Assembly: GCA_963757565.1 (NCBI GenBank)
Contig: CAVWSB010000010.1
Span: 733,715 to 797,714 of the forward strand
Length of the DNA stretch: 64,000 nt
From: PALSA-894 sp963757565
GTDB taxonomy: Bacteria > Pseudomonadota > Alphaproteobacteria > Rhizobiales > Xanthobacteraceae
Reading direction: 5' to 3'
A program made the translations under genes and the position numbers. Each line of letters begins with the position of its first letter. The first letter of the stretch is position 1. The notes beneath the pieces were generated by a model. It made no database searches. It was not told where the DNA came from and worked only from the letters and a program-made list of their open reading frames with translations. This document shows, piece after piece, positions 9,898 through 21,274 of this stretch.

Positions 9898-10497
9898 ATG
9901 ATGACGGATACCACCGGCGCGAACGGCACCGAGACCGTTCCCGATACCGCGTCTACAGCGGACGCACAGCCGGACCCGATCACGGCGCTGGCAAAGGAGG
10001 CCTCGGATCTGAAGGACCGCCTGCTGCGTACGCTTGCCGAGATGGAGAATCTGCGCCGCCGCACCGAGCGCGAAGTCGCGGATGCCCGCGTCTACGGGGT
10101 TACCAATTTTGCACGCGACATTCTGGCGGTTGCGGACAACATGGACCGCGCCATGAAGGCGCTCGATGACGAAATCCGCGACAAGGCCGATGCCGGAGTG
10201 AAGGCGCTGCTGGATGGTGTCGAACTCACCGAGCGCGAGCTTATCAAGGTGATGGAAAAGCACGGCGTGAAGAAGATCGAGCCGCAAGGACAGAAGTTCG
10301 ATCCGAACATGCATCAGGCGATGTTCGAAATGCCTGATCCAAGTGTACCGGCCGGCACGGTCGTGCAGATCATGCAGCCCGGCTACACGATCGGCGAGCG
10401 CGTGTTGCGGCCTGCGCTGGTCGGCGTGTCGAAGGGCGGGCCGAAGGCGCACGCGCCGGCCGAACCCCCTGCGAACGATAATTCCGGTAAGGAATAA
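9898..10497 (+). CDS. grpE: Nucleotide exchange factor GrpE
   Basis: Releases ADP from DnaK as co-chaperone in the cytoplasm. 199 residues: acidic/Thr-rich N-terminus, long coiled coil starting near KDRLLRTLAEMENLRRRTER, and the C-terminal beta domain with GQKFDPNMHQAM and GTVVQIMQPGYTIGERVLRPA. Two consecutive ATGs at 9898 and 9901 could serve as start. The hrcA-grpE pair is standard in alphaproteobacteria. The TAA abuts the stop codon of the converging exported-protein gene. Confidence 0.97.
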   Translation: MMTDTTGANGTETVPDTASTADAQPDPITALAKEASDLKDRLLRTLAEMENLRRRTEREVADARVYGVTNFARDILAVADNMDRAMKALDDEIRDKADAGVKALLDGVELTERELIKVMEKHGVKKIEPQGQKFDPNMHQAMFEMPDPSVPAGTVVQIMQPGYTIGERVLRPALVGVSKGGPKAHAPAEPPANDNSGKE

Positions 10498-11457
10498 TCA
10501 GCGCGGCTCAATGCTGTCGCGGACCTGGCGCAAGCGCGGGAACACATCGTTCCAGGCGGTCTTTCTCACCACAGCAAACATTTGCATGTAGCCGCTCTGG
10601 CCGAAGCGCAGCCACTGCACAGTCGTGACGTCGGTATCGGAAACCGAGTCCTTCGCGTCCGCGACGATTTCATAGCCTTGCGCCTGACCAATTCGCAGCG
10701 GCTCAGATCGCGTAATCTTCACATCCTTGATGCCCGGTGCAGTGCCGAGAAGGCGCTTGGCGAACGCATCGCGGTCCTCCGGCTTTGGCGGCGCGCCGGG
10801 TGCAACACCGATAATGAAGAAGGGCTGCTCGACCGCGGTGACCTCGTCTTTCGGACCGTCGGTCAGGATCGTAAGTCCCTCGCGCCCAGAGCGGACGATG
10901 CGAAACTTTGCAAGATCGTTGATCTTGTAAGGGAGCACAGCCAGGCGCTCGCTCTCCGGCACATCTGAACGCACCGCGAGCGTCTTGAATGTGTTGCGGA
11001 TGACGTCATCGGTCATCGTGGCGCGGCTTTCCTCGACCATCTGCAGCGAGGTGATCGAAGTGACGTTTGCGACATTTGCGATCAGCACGGCCTCGTAGCG
11101 TTTCACGCCGGCGGATTCCTGCGGACCCGAAACGAAGAAACCCTTGCCGTCCTTGAAGGTCAGCGGCTCGTGCAGTTGAACCGTCATGCCGCGCGCTCGC
11201 AACGCCTCGTCGGTGAATCCTTTTTCGAGATCGGCATACGCATTGTCGGGCAACTCGACGATCAGCATCGCAGCACTGGCCTGCGGATTCTCGAAACCGG
11301 AAAATTTCTGGCTTGGAACGAAGCCCGCCGGTAGCGCAAATCCGACACGCGAATTGACCGGGAATACCGGATCGGCCGCATAGGCGGGGGCTACGGCAAG
11401 CACGGGCGCGATGAGCGCGGCGTACAGCGAGATTCGCAGGCCATTTTGCGAAAACAT
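10498..11457 (-). CDS. Exported hypothetical protein
   Basis: 319-residue protein with a clear Sec signal peptide (basic start, hydrophobic ISLYAALIAPVLAVAP, cleavage after AYA near residue 27). The mature part begins DPVFPVNSRVGFALPAGF and has mixed alpha/beta composition with no membrane segment. I do not recognise a catalytic motif. The ATG at 11457 is preceded by AGGGAAG; the frame upstream of it is open but precedes the signal peptide and is unlikely to be translated. Probably periplasmic; function unknown. Confidence 0.8.
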   Translation of the reverse strand: MFSQNGLRISLYAALIAPVLAVAPAYAADPVFPVNSRVGFALPAGFVPSQKFSGFENPQASAAMLIVELPDNAYADLEKGFTDEALRARGMTVQLHEPLTFKDGKGFFVSGPQESAGVKRYEAVLIANVANVTSITSLQMVEESRATMTDDVIRNTFKTLAVRSDVPESERLAVLPYKINDLAKFRIVRSGREGLTILTDGPKDEVTAVEQPFFIIGVAPGAPPKPEDRDAFAKRLLGTAPGIKDVKITRSEPLRIGQAQGYEIVADAKDSVSDTDVTTVQWLRFGQSGYMQMFAVVRKTAWNDVFPRLRQVRDSIEPR

Positions 11458-11572
11458 GGATAACTTCCCTAAAGCCGCGCCCCCAAGACCGGTCGCCGGT
11501 GACATACAGGGTTGCAACAGAGGCCACAATGCGGCCGGGATTTCGGATTGTCGGAACCGGGAGAGGGCGACG

Positions 11573-11953
11573 ATGACGACCAATGGCAGCTTCTACTGGA
11601 ACGAATTGATGACGCGCGACGCCGAGGCGGCGAAGAAATTCTATGCCGCGACGCTCGGCTGGACCTTCGAGCCGATGGCGCAGGGCGAGGGCGCGACCTA
11701 TTGGGTCGCCAAGGTGGGCGAGGAACGCGTGGCCGGCATCTATCCGATTGAGGCGAACGATCAGGATACCGGTGAGGGCTGGTTTGCCTATGTGGCGGTC
11801 GCGGATCTGTCGACAGCGCTCGCGCGCGCCACCAGCGAAGGCGGCGAGGTCGTGCGCGAGCCGTGGGACGTCCCGGGCGTGGGGCGAATCGCAATCGTCA
11901 ACGACAATGCCGGCAACACGATGGGGTGGATGACGCCGAGCGAGCAAGGTTAG
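11573..11953 (+). CDS. VOC (glyoxalase/bleomycin-resistance) family protein
   Basis: 126-residue single VOC module: NGSFYWNELMTRDAEAAKKF at the start, then LGWTFEPM, and the second half ending IVNDNAGNTMGWM. Such proteins bind metal and small organic substrates; many are of unknown activity. ATG at 11573 follows GGGAGAGG. It is divergent from the exported-protein gene, and its TAG overlaps the TAA of the AlkB-like gene on the other strand by two bases. Confidence 0.85.
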   Translation: MTTNGSFYWNELMTRDAEAAKKFYAATLGWTFEPMAQGEGATYWVAKVGEERVAGIYPIEANDQDTGEGWFAYVAVADLSTALARATSEGGEVVREPWDVPGVGRIAIVNDNAGNTMGWMTPSEQG

Positions 11954-12572
11954 CCGGGCGGCGTCACCCGCCGCAGCGTCAGGTTGATCCGGCCGCCTTC
12001 CGGCAGCAGCGTGGAGGTGCCCGGCAGGATGCGGTCGACGCCGTGGAAAGCGAGCCGCCCTTCGCCACCCAGCACGACCGCGTCGCCGGACGTGAGGCGG
12101 ACGGAACTGGTCGGATCGCCACGCTTTGGTCCGCCGACACGAAACAGGCCGGTGTCGCCAAGCGAGAGCGACACGACCGGTGCGGCGAAATCCTCTTCGT
12201 CCCTGTCCTGGTGCAGGCCCATGCGGGCTTCGGCTGCGTAGAAATTCACCAGGCAGGCTTCCGGCGGATGCGGATAGCCGGAGAGGTCGCGCCACGCGCG
12301 CAGGATGATCTCAGGGATAGGCGGCCACGGCGCGCCGGTCTCGGGGTGCGTGGCTTGATAGCGATAGCCGCGCTCGGCGTCCGTTACCCATCCGAGCGGC
12401 GCCGCAGTTCGTCATCCGCACCGACATCGGCTTGCCGGTGCGCGGCATGCGCGGAATGTAAAGTGGTGCCGACTCGATAACGGCATACACAGCGGCCAAG
12501 AGCTTCGTTCTGTGCGGCGCGGTCGAGATAGCCCGGCGTCAGCGTCACGCCGGACGCGATCGTGATGCTCAT
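11950..12572 (-). CDS. AlkB-like 2-oxoglutarate/Fe(II) dioxygenase (frameshifted)
   Basis: Member of the AlkB DNA/RNA demethylase family. The C-terminal 99 residues in one frame hold the iron ligands HQD (in MGLHQDRDE), a distal His and the 2-oxoglutarate-binding RINLTLRR. The N-terminus (MSITIASGVTLTPGYLD) and the middle (ESAPLYIPRMPRTGKPMSVRM) lie in two other frames, so there are two breaks, near 12,490 and 12,400. With those repaired the protein is about 205 residues, normal for AlkB. It could be a sequencing artefact or a decaying gene. Confidence 0.75.
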
Positions 12573-12661
12573 GGCAAATGAGATAGTTCATCCGGCGAGC
12601 GCCTGCGACCCGTTATCCGGCGTCGCTTGCTTCAGTACCCTCCTTGTCGAATGCTGGACCG

Positions 12662-13468
12662 ATGAGCGGCATCCGCGATTTCGAATATGCGGGCTGGCAG
12701 GCGGCGGCGCCCGCCTATGCGGCGACGTTTTCAGGCGCGACGCGGCCGTTCGCCGATCCGTTGCTCGACGCGGTCTCGGCCGGCCCCGGCGTGACGCTTC
12801 TCGATGTGGCGTGCGGGCCGGGCGGGGTCTCCGCGCTGGCCGCCTCGCGCGGCGCGGAAGCAGCCGGCATTGATTTTTCGCCCCAGATGATCGGTCATGC
12901 GCGAGCCGCGCACCCCGCGCTCGATTTTCGCGTCGCCGACGTCGAACAGCTTCCCTTCGCGGATGCGAGCTTCGACGCCGCGATCGCGAATTTCGGCCTG
13001 CATCATTTCGAGGACCTGCCGCGCGCACTCGCGGAGATCGCGCGGGTGCTGCGGCCGCGCGCGCGTTTCGCCTACACCAAATGGGTGCCGCAGCGGGATA
13101 ACCCGCCGTACCGCGCGATCCTTGATGCGATCGCGGCGCACGGCACGATGAATGTCGCAATGCCGGCGGGACAGGATGCCAATCTCACGCTCGATGCCAT
13201 GAACCGAACGGTGCGCGAGGCGGGCTTCACGCTCGACGCAGAAGATACGCCGCCGACTGAGAAAGTCTGGCGGCTTCCAGCCGATGCCGACCTGATCGAT
13301 GTCTTTCAGTCCGCAACGGCCCGCATGGCGACCCTGCTGCGCGGCCAGTCTCCGCAGGCGATGACGCAAATCCGCGCACAGGTGCGGGAAACCGTTCGGC
13401 ACTACGTGCGCGCCGATGCGATTGAAATTCCCGTCCGAGCCTGCGTGATGGCCGCTACGAAGGATTGA
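12662..13468 (+). CDS. Class I SAM-dependent methyltransferase
   Basis: 268-residue protein with SAM-binding motif I LLDVACGPGGVSALA, an acidic loop (GIDFSPQMIGHAR), motif DVEQLPFADASFDAAIANFGLHH and RVLRPRARFAYTKW, all typical of UbiE/Methyltransf_11 enzymes acting on small molecules. ATG at 12662 chosen; a TTG at 12644 is possible. Divergent from the AlkB-like gene with an 89-base gap. Substrate not predictable. Confidence 0.85.
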   Translation: MSGIRDFEYAGWQAAAPAYAATFSGATRPFADPLLDAVSAGPGVTLLDVACGPGGVSALAASRGAEAAGIDFSPQMIGHARAAHPALDFRVADVEQLPFADASFDAAIANFGLHHFEDLPRALAEIARVLRPRARFAYTKWVPQRDNPPYRAILDAIAAHGTMNVAMPAGQDANLTLDAMNRTVREAGFTLDAEDTPPTEKVWRLPADADLIDVFQSATARMATLLRGQSPQAMTQIRAQVRETVRHYVRADAIEIPVRACVMAATKD

Positions 13469-13474
13469 GCGGCG

Positions 13475-14992
13475 TTACGCCGCTGCGGTCTCTTTGACCT
13501 TCTGCGGCACCAGACGCTCGCTGCCGAGCGCTTCCTGCACGCCCGAGCCGCCGGCCTCGTGATACTCGGCGTCCTCGTTGACGTTCCAGATGTCGTAGAC
13601 GCGCTCGCCCGCCAGGATGTTCTTCGCCGTCAGCATGGCGGTCATCATGGCGTGGTCCTGGTTGTTGTATTTGTGCATGCCGTTGCGGCCGACCATGTGC
13701 AGCGTCGGATAGAGTCCTTCGAGGTCGCGCCGCACGGTGGCGACATTCTCGCGATAATCCTCGTCGTAGACCGGATAGGCTTTCGGCTGGCGCACCACGC
13801 AGGCGTCGGTGACGTCGCTTTCGGCGATCAGTCCGATCTTGGCGATCTCGCGTTTCGCGAGCGCGATCAGGTCCGCGTCCGGCGCGTTCCACAGTCCGTC
13901 GCCCTCGAAGCAGAAATATTCAAGCCCGAGGCAGCTCATGCCCGGCAGCACCATTTCGGGCGACCAGGAGCGGAAGTTCTGCACCCGTCCGACCTTCACC
14001 GAGGGATCGTGGATGTAGATCCAGTTGTCGGGGAAGAGGTCCGGCTTGTTCACCATCAAGGCGACGGTGAGGAAATCGCGATACTTCAGTTCGCGCGCAT
14101 GCAGCCGCGAGATCGGCGTCGGCGCGATCTTCTCGACCAGTTCGCGGACCGGCGCAGACGAGACGACATGGTTCGCCGTGTAGGTCTCGTTACTTCCGTC
14201 CGTGCAGGAAACCTCGATGGTGCCAGAGCTTCCTGGCATGATCGTAGGAGAGTTCCTGCAGCTCGCGGCCTTTCAGCACCTTGCCGCCGCGCTTCTGGAT
14301 CTTGCGCGAGGCCGCTTCCCACATCATGCCCGGACCCTTGCGCGGGTACTGGAAGCTCTCGATCAGCGTCTTCACGACCGGCTCGCCGGCCTTCGGCTTG
14401 CGCGCGGGCAGCAGCGCCTTCTTCAGCGCGTTCATCACCGCGACGCCGAGGTCGAGACCCTTGATGCGCTGCGCGGCCCAGTCGGCGGAAATCTCGTCGC
14501 ACGACATGCCCCACACCTTCTCGGTGTAGGTCTTGAAGAAGATCGAGAACAGCTTCTCGCCGAACTGGTTGCGCACCCATTCGTGGAAATTCTTCGGGTC
14601 CTTCGATCGGCATCAGCTTGGCGTAGCGCGAACGACAGCATGCAGGCGGCGGACGTGAAGAGGCCGAGATTGGACAGCGCCTCGAACGCGCTCAGCGGAT
14701 ACGAATAGTATTTGCCGCCATAGTAGATGCGCGACAGGCGCGGCCGCTCGATGAAATCGTCGGGCAGGATCTCCTTCCAGAGATCGACCACTTCCTTCGA
14801 CTTCGAGAAGAAGCGGTGCCCGCCGATGTCGAACATGAAGCCGTTGTATTCGACCGTGCGGCTGATGCCGCCGACATAGACCGGATCCTTCTCGATCACG
14901 ATGACCGAGGGGTTTTCCTTGGTGAGGCAATAGGCGGCGGTCAGGCCGGCCGGCCCCGCGCCGATGACGAAGACATCGGCATGGGTGCTCAT
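13475..14992 (-). CDS. FAD-dependent amine-oxidase/UDP-galactopyranose-mutase-like oxidoreductase (frameshifted)
   Basis: N-terminal dinucleotide fold VFVIGAGPAGLTAAYCL with an ERD-like acidic strand end (VIVIEKDP), then GGISRTVEYNGFMFDIGGHRFFS, typical of protoporphyrinogen-oxidase/UGM-like flavoproteins in sugar or lipid modification. The middle (NQFGEKLFSIFFKTYTEKVW) and C-terminus (SWSPEMVLPGMSCLGLEYF; HMVGRNGMHKYNNQDHAM) fall in other frames. Three single extra bases near 14,625, 14,606 and 14,232 (coding sense) explain this; repaired length is about 504 residues. The start codon is the ATG at 14992. Substrate unknown. Confidence 0.8.
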
Positions 14993-15260
14993 CGGGCGCC
15001 CCGATGTGCAGCAGCACGCGCAAGAATGCTGATTTGACCGGCGGGCGTGCCAACTGCGGCTGCCTCGCCCGGCTTCAGATTGACAGAACTCATGCAATGA
15101 CCCGACGCACGCGACCCCACGCATCAGGTTTGGCAGGATTTCGTTAATTTCGGCCTTATCGGGACGCCGAAACTAAGCATTTCCGGGCGTTTCTTAAGCG
15201 AAACTCAACGCTGTTCAATCATTTCTTGCGGGGCGGCATGAGCCGGGACGGGGATCGAGG
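14993..15260. other. Divergent intergenic region
   Basis: 268 bases between the flavoprotein gene (leftward) and the membrane glycosyltransferase-like gene (rightward). It is visibly richer in A/T than its surroundings in its second half (15,131-15,225), as expected for promoters. No coding frame with family similarity, no clear -35/-10 pair and no strong inverted repeat was recognised. Confidence 0.4.
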
Positions 15261-17033
15261 ATGTCGGGCACAGCGCGTCAGCCGGGTTTCGTACTGCTGC
15301 TCGTGCTCGCCTGGGGGCTGGTCGTTGCGCAGCTGCTCGTGCAGCACTGGATCGAAACCGGCCTGACGCTGCTCCGATACCGACGACGCGATGCGGCTCG
15401 CGCAGCTGCATGACTGGCTTGGCGGGCAGGGCTGGTACGATTTGCACCAGTCGCGCGTCGCAGGGGGCTATGAGTTGCACTGGTCGCGGCTGATCGATGC
15501 CGGCCTTGCCGGCACGCTGTGGATTTTCGGTCTGTTCTTCGATGGCGCGCTTGCCGAGCGGCTGATGCGCACGGCGTGGCCGATGCTCTGGCTCATTCCC
15601 ACGATGGCCGCCACCGCCGCGATCGCGTGGCGGATCGCGGGCCGCGAGGCCGCGCTGATGGCGCTGCTGCTCGCCGTCGTCGGGTTACCGGCGTTTCACC
15701 AATTCAGGCCGGGACGGATCGATCATCACAACGTCCAGATTGCACTCAGCCTGCTCGCGGTCGCCGCGACGGTATGGTCTGACCGCGTGCGCTGGGCTGC
15801 AACGCTGGCCGGCGCCTTGACCGGGCTCGCGATGGCGATCGGGCTTGAGTGCCTGCCGTATCTGCTGGTGTGTGCCGGGGCTTTCGGGGTGCGTTACGTG
15901 CTGGATCCAAACAGCGCGGGCGCAACCGGCCGCTATGGGGTTGCGTTGGCCGCGAGCTCGCTTGCGGGCTTCTTCGCCATCATCGGCCCGGCGCACTGGG
16001 CGAGCGGCATGTGCGACGAGATCGCAATCAACTGGGTTGCGCTCACCGTTGTGGGCGGGCTTGGCCTTGCACTCGCCGCGACATTCGAGAGCGACCGGGT
16101 CTCTGTTCGTGGCGTGAAAGCCATTCTGATCGGCGCGGTCCGCGGCCGCTCTGTTTGTCTGGATCGAGCCCCGCTGCCTGCGCGGGCCCTACGCCATGAT
16201 GGACCCCGCCGTGTGGCCGATTTGGCTTGCGCATGTGCGCGAGATGCAGCCGCTCATCGCGCTGACCGCCGAAAGCCCGCTCACCGCGCATCGCGATTGC
16301 GGCGTTCCCGGCGCTGGCGCTTTTCGCCGTGTTCGCGCTCACACGTTCAGCGCGAGACGCGGGGCGATTTCGGCTTCCTCGCCGCAGCCGCTGCGTTTCT
16401 CTATGGCGGCTTCGTCACCACGTTCGCGGCCGTCAAGGCCGCATTCGTACGCGACCTGGCTCGCCATGCCGCTGGTCGCCTGTTGTGCGCTGCATCTGTT
16501 CGCGTGCGCTGCGGCTCAATCGCTCGTGCCGCGCTTGGCCGTCGGGCATGCTGCTGACGCCGGCCGGGCCTCTCGCATCGGGGCGATCGGCGATCGCGAA
16601 CGCGGCCGGCATCGACGACACGATGAAGTTCAACCGCGCCGAGCGCCGAGGCCTGCTTCGCGACCGCGAGCTACCGCAGCCCTGGCACGACTCCCGGCCG
16701 GGCTGATCGCGGCCGACATCGACTTCGGGCCGTTCCTGCTGGCGCTCACGCCGCATTCGGTGCTGGCCGCGCCGTACCACCGCCTCTCCACGGGAACCAT
16801 TCTGCGGCGCACGAGGCCTTCACGGCGCCGCCCGACGTGGCGCGCCGCATCTTGGCGCGCGCGCGCGTCGATTATGTCGTGACCTGCGGGCCGCGTCCGC
16901 CTTCCGGGCTCGCCGGGGAGGCTTGGCCGCGAGCCTCTGGGGCCGGCTGCAGCGCGGGCGACGTGCCGGCCTGGCTTGAGCCGATCCCGCAGGCGGGTCC
17001 CTTTGTGGCCTACCGGGTCAAGCCGCAATCTGA
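15261..17033 (+). CDS. Multi-pass GT-C/Stt3-like membrane protein (frameshifted)
   Basis: Large integral membrane protein. The repaired N-terminus has a membrane helix (GFVLLLVLAWGLVVAQLL), then a conserved lumenal loop DTDDAMRLAQLHDWL and HWSRLIDA, followed by FRPGRIDHHNVQIALSLLA and many more helices. The acidic loop after helix 1 and the RIDHHN segment resemble GT-C glycosyltransferases of the Stt3/PMT type, which use polyprenyl-linked sugars. At least four frame breaks occur (about 15,372; 16,150; 16,290-16,340; 16,550-16,700). The end is uncertain: the last family-like residues are VAYRVKPQ and a TGA lies one base out of frame near 17,031. Confidence 0.65.
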
Positions 17034-17086
17034 GCGGTGCTATCCTGTTCACGCTCGACTCGGAACCCAATTTCGTGATCGTGGCG

Positions 17087-17115
17087 CTTGCGAGCGAGAA
17101 ACCCCCGTCCTATAT
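17087..17115 (+). promoter_or_regulatory. Heat-shock sigma-32 (RpoH) type promoter of dnaK
   Basis: CTTG (17087-17090) and CCTATAT (17109-17115) are separated by 18 bases, an exact match to the alphaproteobacterial RpoH consensus CTTG-N17/18-CYTATNT. It stands about 140 bases before the dnaK ATG, so heat induction of dnaK is predicted. Confidence 0.75.
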
Positions 17116-17256
17116 GACCCAATGAACGCCGCCGGGGGGCGGCGAAGTCAGTTCAATGGGGATCGGACCGGGGGATTTGCGGGCTCTGAGCCCGTTCGAC
17201 CTCCCTCCGGGCGCCGCAAGGGCTCGGCCGATCTGCCGGAAAGAGAAGGACAAGAC

Positions 17257-19059
<1,803 letters not shown>

Positions 19060-19066
<7 letters not shown>

Positions 19067-19075
19067 CGCCCGCGA
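19060..19075. other. Chimeric junction between two genomes
   Basis: To the left is the 3' part of an alphaproteobacterial dnaK; to the right is the middle of an actinobacterial FIST-domain gene on the other strand. Both genes are cut here, GC content and codon use jump, and no mobile element or integration signature is present. Confidence 0.85.
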
Positions 19076-19439
19076 GGTCGGGCATGCCGCCCAGCGCGCC
19101 GGTGCCGTCCCCGAGCTCCTCGACGCTGGCGTGGAACGTGCTCGCCTCGCCGCCGTCGAGGTGCGCGGCCCAGACCGCGACGCAGGTGCCGTCCTCGACC
19201 TCGCGGCGCGCGCCGATCACGCCGCCGGCGCCGCAGCCGATCAGCGCGCGCGGCGCGAGCGCCTCCTCGATGCCCTCCAGCGTGGCCTCCGGGGCGGCGA
19301 CGTGCGCGCCGGCCGCGAAGGCGACCACGAGATCGCAGGACGCGCCGCCCAGGCCGTGGCGCGCCGCGATGGCGGCCTCGACCGCGCCCGCCCGGGCGTC
19401 CGGGGTGGTGGAGAGGCCGGTGCCGATGCGGACGGGCAT
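19072..19439 (-). CDS. FIST N-terminal domain protein, truncated at junction
   Basis: First about 122 residues of a FIST sensory-domain protein, beginning ATG at 19439. The segment GLSTTPDARAGAVEAAIAA followed by CDLVVAFAAGAHV and LIGCGAGGVIG matches FIST N domains, which are thought to bind small ligands such as amino acids upstream of signalling proteins. The C-terminal part is missing because the contig changes at about 19,066. Divergent from miaA with a 33-base gap. Confidence 0.75.
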
Positions 19440-19472
19440 GCCGTCTGACGATACCCCGGCATACTCGCGCCC

Positions 19473-20399
19473 GTGACCGCGTTGCCGCTCGTCGCCGTGT
19501 TCGGCCCGACCGGGGTCGGCAAGACCGCCGTCGCGATCGCGCTGGCCGAGCGCCTGCGGGCCGACGGGGAGGACCCGGTGGCCGTCTCGGCCGACGCGCT
19601 GCAGGTCTACCGCGGGCTCGAGATCCTGACCGGCGCGGCCTCCGAGGCGGAGCGCGCGCGGCTCGAGCACCGGCTGATCGGCATCCTCGACGTGGGCGAG
19701 ACCTTCAGCGCCGGGGCCTACGCGCGCCTGGCCCACGCCGAGATCGACGCGCTCGTCGCCGCGGGGCGGCGCCCGATCGTGGTCGGCGGCACCGGCCTGT
19801 ACCTGCGCGCCGCGCTCGCGGACCTCGACCTGCGCCCGCCGGTCCCCGCCGCGATCCGCGCGCGCTGGAGCGAGCGGCTGTCCGCCGAGGGCGCGCCGGC
19901 GCTGCACGCCGAGCTCGCCGGGCGCGCGCCCGCGGTCGCCGCCGGCCTGCGGCCCGGCGACGCGCAGCGGATCACCCGCGCGCTGGAGCTGCTCGACGCG
20001 GGCCAGCCGCCGCCGCCCGGCGCCGGCGACGCCGGCTCGCAGCTGTGGACGAGCGACACGCGCCATCCGACGCTGCTCGCCGGCCTCGTGCGCGAGCGCG
20101 ACGAGCTCTACGCGCGCATCGACGCGCGGATCCAGGCGATGGTCGCGGCCGGGGCGCAGGCCGAGGTGCGGGCCGCGGATGCCGCCGGCGCGTCGGTCAC
20201 CGCCCGCCGCGCGCTCGGCTTCGACGAGCTGCTGCACGGCGACGTCGCCGCGATGGCCCAGCGCACGCGCCGCTACGCCAAGCGCCAGCTGACGTGGATG
20301 CGGCGCCTGCCCGGGGTGCGGCTGGTCGACCTCAGCGGGCGCAGCCCGCAGGACGCCGCCGCCGAGCTGCACGCCGCGCTGCGCGAGCGCACGCCATGA
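19473..20399 (+). CDS. miaA: tRNA dimethylallyltransferase MiaA
   Basis: Adds a dimethylallyl group to A37 of tRNAs reading U-initial codons. 308 residues with P-loop GPTGVGKT (11-18), SADALQVYRGLEILTGA, VVGGTGLYLRA and the C-terminal RRYAKRQLTWMRR. GTG start at 19473. The stop overlaps the dapF start (ATGATG). In Solirubrobacterales-like genomes miaA is often followed by dapF, which supports the lineage call. Confidence 0.96.
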   Translation: MTALPLVAVFGPTGVGKTAVAIALAERLRADGEDPVAVSADALQVYRGLEILTGAASEAERARLEHRLIGILDVGETFSAGAYARLAHAEIDALVAAGRRPIVVGGTGLYLRAALADLDLRPPVPAAIRARWSERLSAEGAPALHAELAGRAPAVAAGLRPGDAQRITRALELLDAGQPPPPGAGDAGSQLWTSDTRHPTLLAGLVRERDELYARIDARIQAMVAAGAQAEVRAADAAGASVTARRALGFDELLHGDVAAMAQRTRRYAKRQLTWMRRLPGVRLVDLSGRSPQDAAAELHAALRERTP

Positions 20400-21262
20400 T
20401 GGCGGCCGTGCGCTTCGAGAAGTGGCAGGCCCTGGGCAACGACTACCTGATCGTCGAGCGCGACGCGCTGCCGTTCGCGCTCACCGCCGAGCGCGTCCGG
20501 CGCCTGTGCGACCCGCACTTCGGCCCGGGCGGCGACGGCGTGCTCGAGCTCGCCCCGCCGTCGCGTCCCGGCTACGTCGCCGACCTGCGGATCTTCAACC
20601 CCGACGGCTCCGAGGCCGAGCTGTCGGGCAACGGCGCGCGCGAGGCGATCCTCTACCTGCGCCGGTCGGGCTGGACGGAGAGCGACACGTTCTCGATCCT
20701 CACCGCGGCGGGGGAGATCCGGCCGACGATCACCGGGCCGACGACGTGCCGCGTCGACATGGGCCGCGCGCGTCTGCACTCGGAGGCCTACCCGGACGGC
20801 GGCCCCGACGGGACGGGGACGCTGGTGGCCGGCGGCCACGAGTGGCGCTTCCAGCACGTCTCGATCGGCAACCCCCAGTGCGCGATCCGCGTCGCCACCC
20901 GCGAGCAGCTCGAGGCGCTCGACCTCGCCGCGGTCGGCCCGGACATCGAGCACGCCGCGATCTTCCCGCAGCGCACGAACACGTCGTTCTGGTGCGAGCT
21001 GGCGCCGGACGCGATCCGTGCGCGGATCTTCGAGCGCGGCGTCGGCGAGACGCTGTCCTCGGGCACCGGCGCCTCCGGCGCCGCGGTCGCGCACGTGCTG
21101 CGCGGCGGCGACTCGCCGGTGACGGTCCGGCTCGACGGCGGCGAGCTGGAGGTCGACGTCGACGAGAGCCTCCACGTCGACCTGACCGGCTGGGCGGAGC
21201 CGGTCTACGCCGCGACCCTGAGCGACGCGGCGCTGGCGGCGCTCGCCGCGCTCGACGGGTAG
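20396..21262 (+). CDS. dapF: Diaminopimelate epimerase homologue with both catalytic cysteines replaced by serine
   Basis: By family, converts LL- to meso-diaminopimelate for lysine and peptidoglycan. 288 residues, undamaged frame. Family signatures are strong: LGNDYLIVE, FNPDGSEAELSGNGARE, HVSIGNPQCAI, FPQRTNTSFW and ERGVGETLSSGTGASGAAVA. However, the two cysteines that act as acid/base pair are serines here: SGNGARE (Ser77) in place of CGNGAR, and SSGTGAS (Ser222) in place of CGTGA. Both codons are TCG. It is coupled to miaA by an ATGA overlap and lies next to dapD. Confidence 0.9.
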   Translation: MMAAVRFEKWQALGNDYLIVERDALPFALTAERVRRLCDPHFGPGGDGVLELAPPSRPGYVADLRIFNPDGSEAELSGNGAREAILYLRRSGWTESDTFSILTAAGEIRPTITGPTTCRVDMGRARLHSEAYPDGGPDGTGTLVAGGHEWRFQHVSIGNPQCAIRVATREQLEALDLAAVGPDIEHAAIFPQRTNTSFWCELAPDAIRARIFERGVGETLSSGTGASGAAVAHVLRGGDSPVTVRLDGGELEVDVDESLHVDLTGWAEPVYAATLSDAALAALAALDG

Positions 21263-21274
21263 CGTGCCCGCGCG

